Positions 16,792 through 24,205 of a stretch of DNA of 64,000 nucleotides are shown here, one piece after another (within the stretch, counting starts at the first letter, position 1; each line of letters starts with the position of its first letter). The stretch covers positions 62,001-126,000 of the forward strand of contig CALUIK010000006.1 in the NCBI GenBank assembly GCA_944320685.1, given 5' to 3'. A program made the position numbers and the translations under genes. The notes beneath the pieces are model-generated. The model was not told the origin of the DNA. It was given only the letters and a program-made list of their open reading frames with translations, and ran no database searches. This DNA comes from an uncultured Alistipes sp. (lineage in GTDB: Bacteria > Bacteroidota > Bacteroidia > Bacteroidales > Rikenellaceae).

Positions 16792-19700
16792 TCCTCATTT
16801 TTTCTGTTTTTCAAATCCTCTATTTCGGCCTGTATCGACCATTCATCGGCCCGCTCGAACTGCACAGGGCGAATCTTCTCCTGCAGCCACTGGAAGACGA
16901 CGAACAGTACCGGCACGATGAAGAGCAGGGCGAGCGTTCCCACAAGCATGCCTCCGGCGGCTCCCGAACCGAGCGTGCGGTTGCCGTTGGCTCCGACACC
17001 CGTCGATACCATGAGCGGCAGCAGGCCGAAAATCATAGTCAGGGCGGTCATCAGAATCGGGCGCAGACGCACTTTCGCCGCACCGACAGCTGCTTGAATG
17101 AGCGACATGCCCGCCTCGCGACGCTTGACTGCGTATTCAGTAATAAGGATGGCCGTTTTCGCCAACAGGCCGATGAGCATTATGATACCTGTCTGCATGT
17201 ATATGTTGTTTTCCAGCCCCATCATCTGCGCGAAAAGGAACGAGCCGAACAGGCCGAACGGGAGTGACAGCACTACGGCCAGCGGGATGAGGAAGCTTTC
17301 GTACAACGCGCTCAAAATCAAATAGACCAGCACGAAACAGATGGCAAATATCATCACGGTGTTGCTCGTCGAGGTGCTCTCCTCGCGCGTAATGCCGCCG
17401 AACTCGTAACTGTATCCTTTGGGCAGCGCCGTTGCCGCCGTCTCGCCTATGGCGCGGATGGCTTCACCCGACGAATAGCCGTCGGCGGCGGCGCCGTTCA
17501 CGGCAATCGAGCCATAGAGGTTGAAGCGGTTAAGCGATTGCGGGCCATAAGTCTTGGCCAGCCGTGCGAACTGCCCGACAGGAGCCATTTCTCCGCCAGA
17601 TGTACGTACGTAGATGTGGTTCAGCGATTCGGGCGTAACGCGGTACGACGGATCGGCCTGAATCATTACGCGGTAGAGTTTCGAGAAACGGTTGAAGTTC
17701 GATACGTACTGTCCGCCGTAATAGCCCGAAATGGTTGCCAGCACGTCCGATGGCGATATTCCCGACCGTTCGCACTTGGCGGCGTCGATGTCGAGCGTAT
17801 ATTGCGGATAGCCCGACGAGAACGACGAATAGGCAGTGCCGATCTCAGGACGTGCGGAGAGTGCCGCAATGAATCCGCGCGTCGCTTCGTCCAGTTCGGC
17901 GACAGGTTTGCCTGTCTTGTCCTGCACATGCAGTTCAAAGCCGTTCACCATACCGTAGCCTGTAATCATAGGCGGCGCGGCGGCGAAGATCTGCGCATCG
18001 GGAATCTTGGCCGACAGTGCGTTGATGCGGTCGATGATCGACTGCACGTCGTCGCCCTCTTCGGAGCGTTCCGACCAGTCGCGGAGTGAAAGGATGATCA
18101 TACCTGCGCTCGCGCCCGAACCGCTGAATGAATAACCGCTCACTGTGGCATAGTGCTCTACCTGCGGCATCTGCTGAATCTCTTTCTCTATCTGCGACAG
18201 TATGTTGGTCGTTGCGTAAAGCGATGTGCCGGGCTTGGTGGTAACGCTGACCATGACCGATCCGGTATCCTCGTCGGGAACCAGCCCCGTCTGCGTGTTC
18301 TTCATCAGGACGACGAGCATCACGACGGCTGCCGCGAGTGATCCCCATGCCACTAAGCGGTGGCGCACGAACCAGATGACGCCGCGCACGTATCGCTGAA
18401 TCATGACCGAAAAGGCGGCGTTGAACGCCTTGCGGAACCGTGCGGCGAAGTTTTCGCGCACGTTGCCCTCCTCATCGACGTAAGGTCGCAGCATCAGAGC
18501 GCACAGCGCGGGCGATAGTGTCAGGGCGTTGACGGCCGAAAGGCCTACGGCGACAGCCATCGTGATACCGAACTGCGTGTAGAAGACGCCGGATGTGCCT
18601 CCCATCATAGAAACGGGAATAAATACGGCCATAAAAACGAGCGTCGAGGTGACGATTGCGCCCGTGATGCCCTGCATGGCGTCGTTCGTGGCCATGTAGG
18701 CCGATTTGTAGCCAACATCGAAACGCGCCTGTACCGCCTCCACCACCACGATGGCGTTATCGACCACCGTACCGATCGCCAACACAAGGGCGAACAACGT
18801 CAGCAGGTTGATCGAGAATCCCAGCAGCGACATGACGGCGAACGTGCCGACCAGCGAGACCACGATGGCGATGGTCGGAATGAGTGTCGAACGGATGTCC
18901 TGCAGGAAGACGTACACAACCAGCACGACCAGCAGGATCGACTCGATAAGCGTCCACAACACGTTTTCCATCGAGGCGTAGAGAAAACGGTTGACGCTCA
19001 ACAAGTCGGCGAATGCCAGCCCGTCGGGCAGATCTTCTGCCAGTTCCGTTATGAGGGCGTCGATATTTTCCACCACTTCCGTAGCGTTCGACCCTGCACT
19101 CTGGTATGCTTCGCCGATACATCCGGCGTGGCCGTCGGTAAGGGCTCGATAGGAGTATGCTTCGTCGCCCATCTCCACACGGGCCACATCCTTGAGACGC
19201 AGGATATCGCCGTTCGGCAGTGATCGGATGACGATCTGTTCGAACTGTTCGGGGGTCGAGAGGCGGCCGCTCCATTTGATAGTATACTGGTATGCGTTTT
19301 CATGGTTCTCGCCGAATGCACCCGTTGCCGATTCGAGATTCTGCTTTTCAAGGGCGGCGGTTATGTCGGAGGGAATCAGTTTGTACTGTGCCATGACGTC
19401 GGGCTTGAGCCAGATACGCATCGAGTAGTTCGATGCCAGCACGTTGAACTCGCCCACGCCCGCGATACGCTTCATGCGCGGCTCGACGTTGATCTTCATG
19501 TAGTTGTTGATGAACTGCATGTCGTAGCTGTCGTCGGGGCTGTAAAGTGCGATAACCTTTAACAACGATTTTTGCTGCTTGATGGTCTGCACGCCTATTT
19601 TCGTCACCTCGGCAGGCAGCAGTCCCTGTGCCTTTGACACGCGGTTTTGCACGATGACAGCTTTCTGCACCGTCTCGGCATTGGCTCCCGGATAGGAGGT

Positions 19701-19841
19701 CGTCACCTGCACCGTCGGCGGCGCGATGTCGGGATACTGCTCGATAGGAAGGGCCATCATGGCGATAACGCCCAGCAGGACGATCGTGATCGATATGACG
19801 ATCGAGAAGACAGGGCGGTCTATGAAAAATCTCAGATTCAT
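16788..19841 (-). CDS. AcrB-type RND multidrug pump with internal in-frame deletion
   Basis: Hydrophobe/amphiphile efflux-1 family proton antiporter in the inner membrane, 1,017 residues. The N-terminus MNLRFFIDRPVFSIVIS and the central LAIGTVVDNAIVVVEAVQA relay helix are classical. At residues 60-68 the sequence goes straight from KAVI to VQNRV. In relatives these are separated by about 43 residues (the PLEEAINGV / TYMTST / YFKQGTDPD block of porter subdomain PN1). The junction is at about 19652. The rest looks complete to the C-terminus. Loss of those PN1 strands should damage the drug-binding porter, so the pump may be inactive although its frame is open. Second gene of the operon, 15 nt after the adaptor. 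Confidence 0.92.
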   Translation of the reverse strand: MNLRFFIDRPVFSIVISITIVLLGVIAMMALPIEQYPDIAPPTVQVTTSYPGANAETVQKAVIVQNRVSKAQGLLPAEVTKIGVQTIKQQKSLLKVIALYSPDDSYDMQFINNYMKINVEPRMKRIAGVGEFNVLASNYSMRIWLKPDVMAQYKLIPSDITAALEKQNLESATGAFGENHENAYQYTIKWSGRLSTPEQFEQIVIRSLPNGDILRLKDVARVEMGDEAYSYRALTDGHAGCIGEAYQSAGSNATEVVENIDALITELAEDLPDGLAFADLLSVNRFLYASMENVLWTLIESILLVVLVVYVFLQDIRSTLIPTIAIVVSLVGTFAVMSLLGFSINLLTLFALVLAIGTVVDNAIVVVEAVQARFDVGYKSAYMATNDAMQGITGAIVTSTLVFMAVFIPVSMMGGTSGVFYTQFGITMAVAVGLSAVNALTLSPALCALMLRPYVDEEGNVRENFAARFRKAFNAAFSVMIQRYVRGVIWFVRHRLVAWGSLAAAVVMLVVLMKNTQTGLVPDEDTGSVMVSVTTKPGTSLYATTNILSQIEKEIQQMPQVEHYATVSGYSFSGSGASAGMIILSLRDWSERSEEGDDVQSIIDRINALSAKIPDAQIFAAAPPMITGYGMVNGFELHVQDKTGKPVAELDEATRGFIAALSARPEIGTAYSSFSSGYPQYTLDIDAAKCERSGISPSDVLATISGYYGGQYVSNFNRFSKLYRVMIQADPSYRVTPESLNHIYVRTSGGEMAPVGQFARLAKTYGPQSLNRFNLYGSIAVNGAAADGYSSGEAIRAIGETAATALPKGYSYEFGGITREESTSTSNTVMIFAICFVLVYLILSALYESFLIPLAVVLSLPFGLFGSFLFAQMMGLENNIYMQTGIIMLIGLLAKTAILITEYAVKRREAGMSLIQAAVGAAKVRLRPILMTALTMIFGLLPLMVSTGVGANGNRTLGSGAAGGMLVGTLALLFIVPVLFVVFQWLQEKIRPVQFERADEWSIQAEIEDLKNRKNEE

Positions 19842-19856
19842 ACGTTGTCTCCTGTG

Positions 19857-20960
19857 TTATCGGTTGTTGTTCACATTGATTTCGTCCCCGTCGTTGAGCA
19901 GGCCTACGCCAGTGGTGACGATTACGTCGCCGGCGGAAAGCCCTTTCGTCACGGTGTAGTTCACCCCGTCGTGTATCGGGCTGACCTCAATGCGGGTAGC
20001 GGCAGCCTTGCCGTCAATGACACGATAGACGAATATTTTGTCCTGCAGTTCATGGGTTGCCGCCTGCGGAATGACGATGGCGTTTTTCAACAGCTGCGGA
20101 ATCACTACGTTGCCCGTACCTCCGCTGAACAGTACGCGGTTCGGATTGGGAAATACGGCACGCAGCGAACCGCTGCCCGTATCGGGATTCAACACGCCGC
20201 TGATGCTCTCGATGCGTCCCTCTTCGGCATAAAAGCTCCCGTTGTTCAGCAGCAGGCGCACGGCAGGCATGTTCTCGATCGTACGGTCGAGCGAGCCGTA
20301 GCGCATGACCATCTCCTGCAACCGGTTTTCCGACATCGAGAAATAGACGTACATCTCGGAATTGTCCGCGACGGTCGTGAGCGGCTGCGGGGAGGTCGGA
20401 CCGACCAATGCGCCCACACGGTAGGGAATCGTGCCGACCACGCCGTCGGCGGGGCTTTTCACCTCCGTATATGACAGGCTGTTGCGGGCATTGGTCTCCT
20501 CCGCCCGTGCCTGTTCCAGCGAAGCTTCGGCGACGGACAGTGTATTACGGGCTGTAGCGAGATCGAATTCCGAGACAACATTCTGCCGGAACAATTCCTG
20601 TTTGCCCTCATAAGTAATGCGTGCCGTTTCGACCTGCGCTTCGGCAGCGCTGACATTGGCGACGGCTGTGCGCAAGGCAGCCTCGTAAGGCACTCTGTCT
20701 ATCACGAAGAGCGATTGTCCCCGTCGCACTTTCTCTCCCTCTTTGACACAGACGCGCTGAATCGTACCCGATACCTGCGGATAGATCTCGATATCTTGCC
20801 GCCCCCGTACCGAAGCGGAATAGGACTCCGTAAGCGTCACATCTGTTTCGGTGACAGTCTGTACAGAATAATTCACATGCTGTTGCGGAGGAACAGCCTC
20901 ATTGCACGATATCAGACATGCAGTCAATAATATCGCCGCACTCGATAATTGTTGTTTCAT
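19857..20960 (-). CDS. AcrA-type periplasmic adaptor (MFP)
   Basis: Membrane-fusion lipoprotein joining the AcrB-like pump to the channel, 367 residues. The start at 20960 gives MKQQLSSAAILLTACLISCN, a lipoprotein signal; frame upstream of that is leader. The lipoyl halves (YPQVSGTIQRVCVKEGEKV and SPADGVVGTIPYRVGALV) flank the helical hairpin of about residues 85-150, and the beta-barrel and membrane-proximal domains follow (VVIPQLLKNAIVIPQAA). Intact. First gene of the operon, divergent from the AraC regulator. Confidence 0.94.
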   Translation of the reverse strand: MKQQLSSAAILLTACLISCNEAVPPQQHVNYSVQTVTETDVTLTESYSASVRGRQDIEIYPQVSGTIQRVCVKEGEKVRRGQSLFVIDRVPYEAALRTAVANVSAAEAQVETARITYEGKQELFRQNVVSEFDLATARNTLSVAEASLEQARAEETNARNSLSYTEVKSPADGVVGTIPYRVGALVGPTSPQPLTTVADNSEMYVYFSMSENRLQEMVMRYGSLDRTIENMPAVRLLLNNGSFYAEEGRIESISGVLNPDTGSGSLRAVFPNPNRVLFSGGTGNVVIPQLLKNAIVIPQAATHELQDKIFVYRVIDGKAAATRIEVSPIHDGVNYTVTKGLSAGDVIVTTGVGLLNDGDEINVNNNR

Positions 20961-20984
20961 GGTTACTTTATATTGTTCAGGGCG

Positions 20985-20992
20985 CAAAATTA
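20985..20992 (-). promoter_or_regulatory. -7 element upstream of the adaptor operon
   Basis: TAATTTTG on the minus strand, a perfect TAnnTTTG, 25 nt before the adaptor ATG. No TTTG lies at the standard distance, so an activator (the divergent AraC protein) may be needed. Confidence 0.5.
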
Positions 20993-21094
20993 CAGATAAC
21001 CCGATGGCAGGGTGATATACAAATCCAAACAAAAAGGAGACTTTTGAAAACTATTGTCGCAATAACGGCAGATTTTTCCCATATTTGTAGTGAA

Positions 21095-21919
21095 ATGGAA
21101 ACACACGTATTCAGAAAGAGCGAATATTATCAGGAGACGGCTGATCCGAGCGGTATGGCAGGCACGGTAATTCACCCGTCGGAGTGTACGATACTGTTCT
21201 GTGTCAGCGGATATGCTCTCGTCTCGGTAAATTTCGTGCGGCGCGTCGTGCGGCGCGGAGATATTGTCGTGGTTTTATCCGATACGCTGTTATCGGTGGA
21301 CGCCGTAAGCCGGACCTTTAGGGCGAAGCGGATAGAAGTGGCCGCCAACCTGCTCGACGAAGCGACCTTTTCACTCTCTTCCGATTTTTTCGATCGGATA
21401 TACGACAATCCCATATTTCCGACAACCGGAGAACAGCGTACACTGTGGGAAGCATGGTACGGCCTTAACGACTACTGCATGAGCATAGACGAATATAAAC
21501 CGGCTTATATAATGCTTTGCAATCAGTTGCAGAACCTTTTCCTCGCCATGGAAGCAGCAACGAAACCTGCGGTACCGACGAGAGACATCAAGCCGGTCAG
21601 TCAGACTCGCCGGCTGTTCAACTCTTTCTGCCGGCTGCTGGTAGAGCACGGCCGCTCGCAGCACGACGTAGGGTTTTATGCCGACAAACTGTGCGTCACG
21701 CCGTACTACCTCTCGAAGGTCACTTTCAAGACCTTGGGTATATCGCCCAAGGAGTTGGTCGATAGACATATCATCGTGGAGATGAAACGATTGCTCGTTA
21801 CCACCGACTTGTCCGCGAAAGAGATCGCCGAGCTGTTCCATTTCGACAATACCTCTTATATGGGCCGTTATTTCCGTCGGCATACGGGTATGACGCCTAC
21901 CGAATTCCGAGAACAGTAA
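21095..21919 (+). CDS. AraC-family transcriptional regulator
   Basis: DNA-binding regulator of 274 residues. The N-terminal ~160 residues form a cupin-like sensing domain (VRRGDIVVVLSD...). The C-terminal ~100 residues hold two helix-turn-helix motifs (FYADKLCVTPYYLSKVTFK and EIAELFHFDNTSYMGRYFRR, then TGMTPTEFRE), the AraC signature. The start METHVFRK at 21095 follows a near-consensus -7 element (CATATTTG, 21080-21087) by only 7 nt. It is divergent from the adaptor-pump-channel operon, 134 nt away, and is its likely local regulator; the ligand is unknown. Confidence 0.92.
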   Translation: METHVFRKSEYYQETADPSGMAGTVIHPSECTILFCVSGYALVSVNFVRRVVRRGDIVVVLSDTLLSVDAVSRTFRAKRIEVAANLLDEATFSLSSDFFDRIYDNPIFPTTGEQRTLWEAWYGLNDYCMSIDEYKPAYIMLCNQLQNLFLAMEAATKPAVPTRDIKPVSQTRRLFNSFCRLLVEHGRSQHDVGFYADKLCVTPYYLSKVTFKTLGISPKELVDRHIIVEMKRLLVTTDLSAKEIAELFHFDNTSYMGRYFRRHTGMTPTEFREQ

Positions 21920-22114
21920 GAGGCGGGATAAATGCGTGGATAGTGTACCGGTGAGACGTTTGAGTCATTGGAACATGAATGGATCTTTGTAAGGGCGGAA
22001 AAATGATTCTTGTCCTTATGTGGCAAATACCGTGGCCTTGTCCATGCGGGCTGGAGCATGCATGGCAATCGGAGGGGGCATGGCTCGGAAATGGTTTTTA
22101 ATAACGGTTGACAT

Positions 22115-23215
22115 ATGTATATTGCGTCGAAAATTCTTGCCGCGGCGCTTGGCGTTGCGGTCATATCGGGGTGCGGGCGGCCCGTTGAGGTGGTGTGGGA
22201 GAGCTCCACGCTGAAGAGAGTGACGGACGGTGTCTACGCCCGTGCCAAGGTGTTGTCGGACGGACGCATGGCGTTGGTTTACAGTGATGGCCCTGCGGTA
22301 TGTATGCGTACGAGCCGCGACGGCGGCGATACATGGAGCGAGGCGGCTGAAGTGGCACGCGACGGACGATATAACTATACCAATTCGGAACTTTTGGAAC
22401 TTCGTTGCGGGCGTCTGATATACATGTGGAATGCCCGTCCGCGTGTGGCCGGAGAGTGCGAGTACAAGATCATGGCCGCCCTGTCGGATGACGGCGGCGA
22501 TACATGGCGTGAACGTGAGATATTCCGTGGCGGAACACGTTCGAGCGAAGGGTGCTGGGAACCTGCCGCGTTGGAGCTTCCAGATGGCAGTATCGAGCTG
22601 TATTTTGCCGACGAGTCGCCATACGGCAGTTCTGACGAGCAGCAGATAAGCATGATGCGCTCGACGGACTGCGGGGAGACGTGGAGTGCGGCGGTGTGCG
22701 TATCGTTCCGTCGCGGTGCGCGTGACGGAATGCCCGTGCCGATATATCTGCCGCATAGCGGCGAAGTGGTAGTGGCTGTCGAGGACAACGGTATTGCCGG
22801 GCGATTCAAGCCCGTCACGGTGCGCACGGCCGACGGGTGGCTTGAAGGTTATGCCGCGGGGGCATCCCCGAGGCGCAAATCGGCTTTGAGCGCAGATTGC
22901 AGACTTCATGATACGATATATGCCGGAGCACCATATCTTGTGCGCCTGCATGACGGAAGGACGCTTCTGTCCGTGCAGTCGACCGAAGGGAGGCACGGCA
23001 CCAACGAACGTTATGCCAACATGCAGGTATATGCAGGAGACCGCAATGCGGAAAATTTCTCGCACCGTACCACCCCCTGTCCGGATCTTCCGCCCGAAGG
23101 CAATGCCTTATGGAACTCTCTGTGCCAGATCGACGACGGGATCGTTATGGCCGTCATGTCGGTCGGCGGTGTCGAAGACGGTGGAATATGGACGATAAAG
23201 GGGCGTTTGAGGTAG
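22115..23215 (+). CDS. Asp-box (BNR, sialidase-fold) lipoprotein
   Basis: Secreted lipoprotein of 366 residues with a six-bladed beta-propeller of the sialidase superfamily. The signal ends VISGC. Asp-boxes are visible as SRDGGDTWSE (about 66-75), SDDGGDTWRE (about 125-134) and STDCGETWSA (about 183-192). The family includes GH33 sialidases and GH93 exo-arabinanases. The GH33 N-terminal FRIP motif and arginine triad are not obvious, so sialidase activity is not supported; exo-acting glycosidase on host or plant glycan is the likelier class. No SusC/SusD partner lies beside it. It stands alone between the AraC gene and a convergent CPBP protease. Confidence 0.8.
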   Translation: MYIASKILAAALGVAVISGCGRPVEVVWESSTLKRVTDGVYARAKVLSDGRMALVYSDGPAVCMRTSRDGGDTWSEAAEVARDGRYNYTNSELLELRCGRLIYMWNARPRVAGECEYKIMAALSDDGGDTWREREIFRGGTRSSEGCWEPAALELPDGSIELYFADESPYGSSDEQQISMMRSTDCGETWSAAVCVSFRRGARDGMPVPIYLPHSGEVVVAVEDNGIAGRFKPVTVRTADGWLEGYAAGASPRRKSALSADCRLHDTIYAGAPYLVRLHDGRTLLSVQSTEGRHGTNERYANMQVYAGDRNAENFSHRTTPCPDLPPEGNALWNSLCQIDDGIVMAVMSVGGVEDGGIWTIKGRLR

Positions 23216-23234
23216 AAAAAGGATTCCGTGCGGG

Positions 23235-24119
23235 TCAGCGACGGCGGCGGAACGGTATCCATCGTCCCTTGCGGTAAAGGCCGTATATTAGATACGCCGA
23301 GAGCAGCGAGCAGAGGATCACTACCGTCAGTGAGGCTTCGGGGCCGAACATGCCTCCTGTAAGCAGTTCGGGGCCGGAGGTCTCGGCTTGGAAAAGGCTC
23401 GTCTTCTTTACGGAGCCCGAAACTGGAAGCCCCCATATCCTTCCTTCGGTGAAGTTCCATGCCCAATGTATTCCTATAGGAAGCCACAAGTTGCCGCAGT
23501 GTGCATACGCCGCCCCGAACAGTACGCCCGCCTCGACGGCTATGGCCACGCTTGTCCAAAGCGATGCGTTGGGGTTGATTATGTGCGCTCCGCCGAAGAG
23601 CAAGGCCGAAAAGGTGATTGCAGCTGCGCTTCCGAGTGAACGCTCGGTTATTCGGTATATCGTGCCGCGGAAAACACACTCTTCGGCGGCAGCCGTAAGC
23701 AGACAGTACAGGAATATCCAGAATAGATCCGATGTTGGTGTGAATGCCGTAATGCGGTATCCGCCGCCGAGAGACATTACCGCCACCGCCGTCGTGATAA
23801 GCAGGAATCCCGTAGCGAGACCTTTGGCTGTCTCGGGCAGTGCCGTGTGGCAAGGCAACTCGATAATGCGCCGTCTTTCGAGAAGCCGGCACAATATGGC
23901 GTAGAAAGCTATTACGAGCGCACCGGCAAGAAAATAGCTTGTCCCGGCAAGCGGGAGACTGCCTGTCGAGATCATTCCCGCAATGTGTGCCGTGACCGAC
24001 CTGAAGGCCATGATGAGGATCGTGAGCAAAACGATGCGCAACGGCGCCCAATATAGTATGCGGTGCAGTCTCGGAACCGCCGTCGAGGCCAACCGATCCC
24101 GTAGCGACAGCAGCTTCAT
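23235..24119 (-). CDS. CPBP-family intramembrane protease
   Basis: CAAX-protease/bacteriocin-processing family membrane protein, 294 residues. The start at 24119 (MKLLSLRDRL) is chosen because the longer frame overlaps the upstream gene's terminator and has no membrane character. Several membrane helices are present. Catalytic motifs are AAAEECVFRG with Glu146-Glu147, FGGAHIIN with His179, and GIHWAWNF with His218. The substrate is unknown; members act in prenyl-protein processing, immunity to self-made peptides, or signalling. It lies downstream of the PEP-synthase-like gene, separated by a hairpin terminator. Confidence 0.9.
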   Translation of the reverse strand: MKLLSLRDRLASTAVPRLHRILYWAPLRIVLLTILIMAFRSVTAHIAGMISTGSLPLAGTSYFLAGALVIAFYAILCRLLERRRIIELPCHTALPETAKGLATGFLLITTAVAVMSLGGGYRITAFTPTSDLFWIFLYCLLTAAAEECVFRGTIYRITERSLGSAAAITFSALLFGGAHIINPNASLWTSVAIAVEAGVLFGAAYAHCGNLWLPIGIHWAWNFTEGRIWGLPVSGSVKKTSLFQAETSGPELLTGGMFGPEASLTVVILCSLLSAYLIYGLYRKGRWIPFRRRR

Positions 24120-24144
24120 TATTATCAGTATCCACAGCATGGCA

Positions 24145-24200
24145 GGCGTCTCGTGTGCGGCAGACGCCCGAAAGAACGCTTTGCGGCAGGCTTTCGGGCG
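24145..24200 (-). terminator. Overlapping hairpins between two minus-strand genes
   Basis: Stem A: CGCCCGAAAG (24165-24174) with CTTTCGGGCG (24191-24200), 10 bp. Stem B: GGCGTCT (24145-24151) with AGACGCC (24162-24168), 7 bp. They share 24165-24168, so only one can form fully. Stem A is 5 nt after the PEP-synthase-like stop (24206) in the minus direction and is the likely terminator. Confidence 0.6.
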
Positions 24201-24205
24201 AGGGG

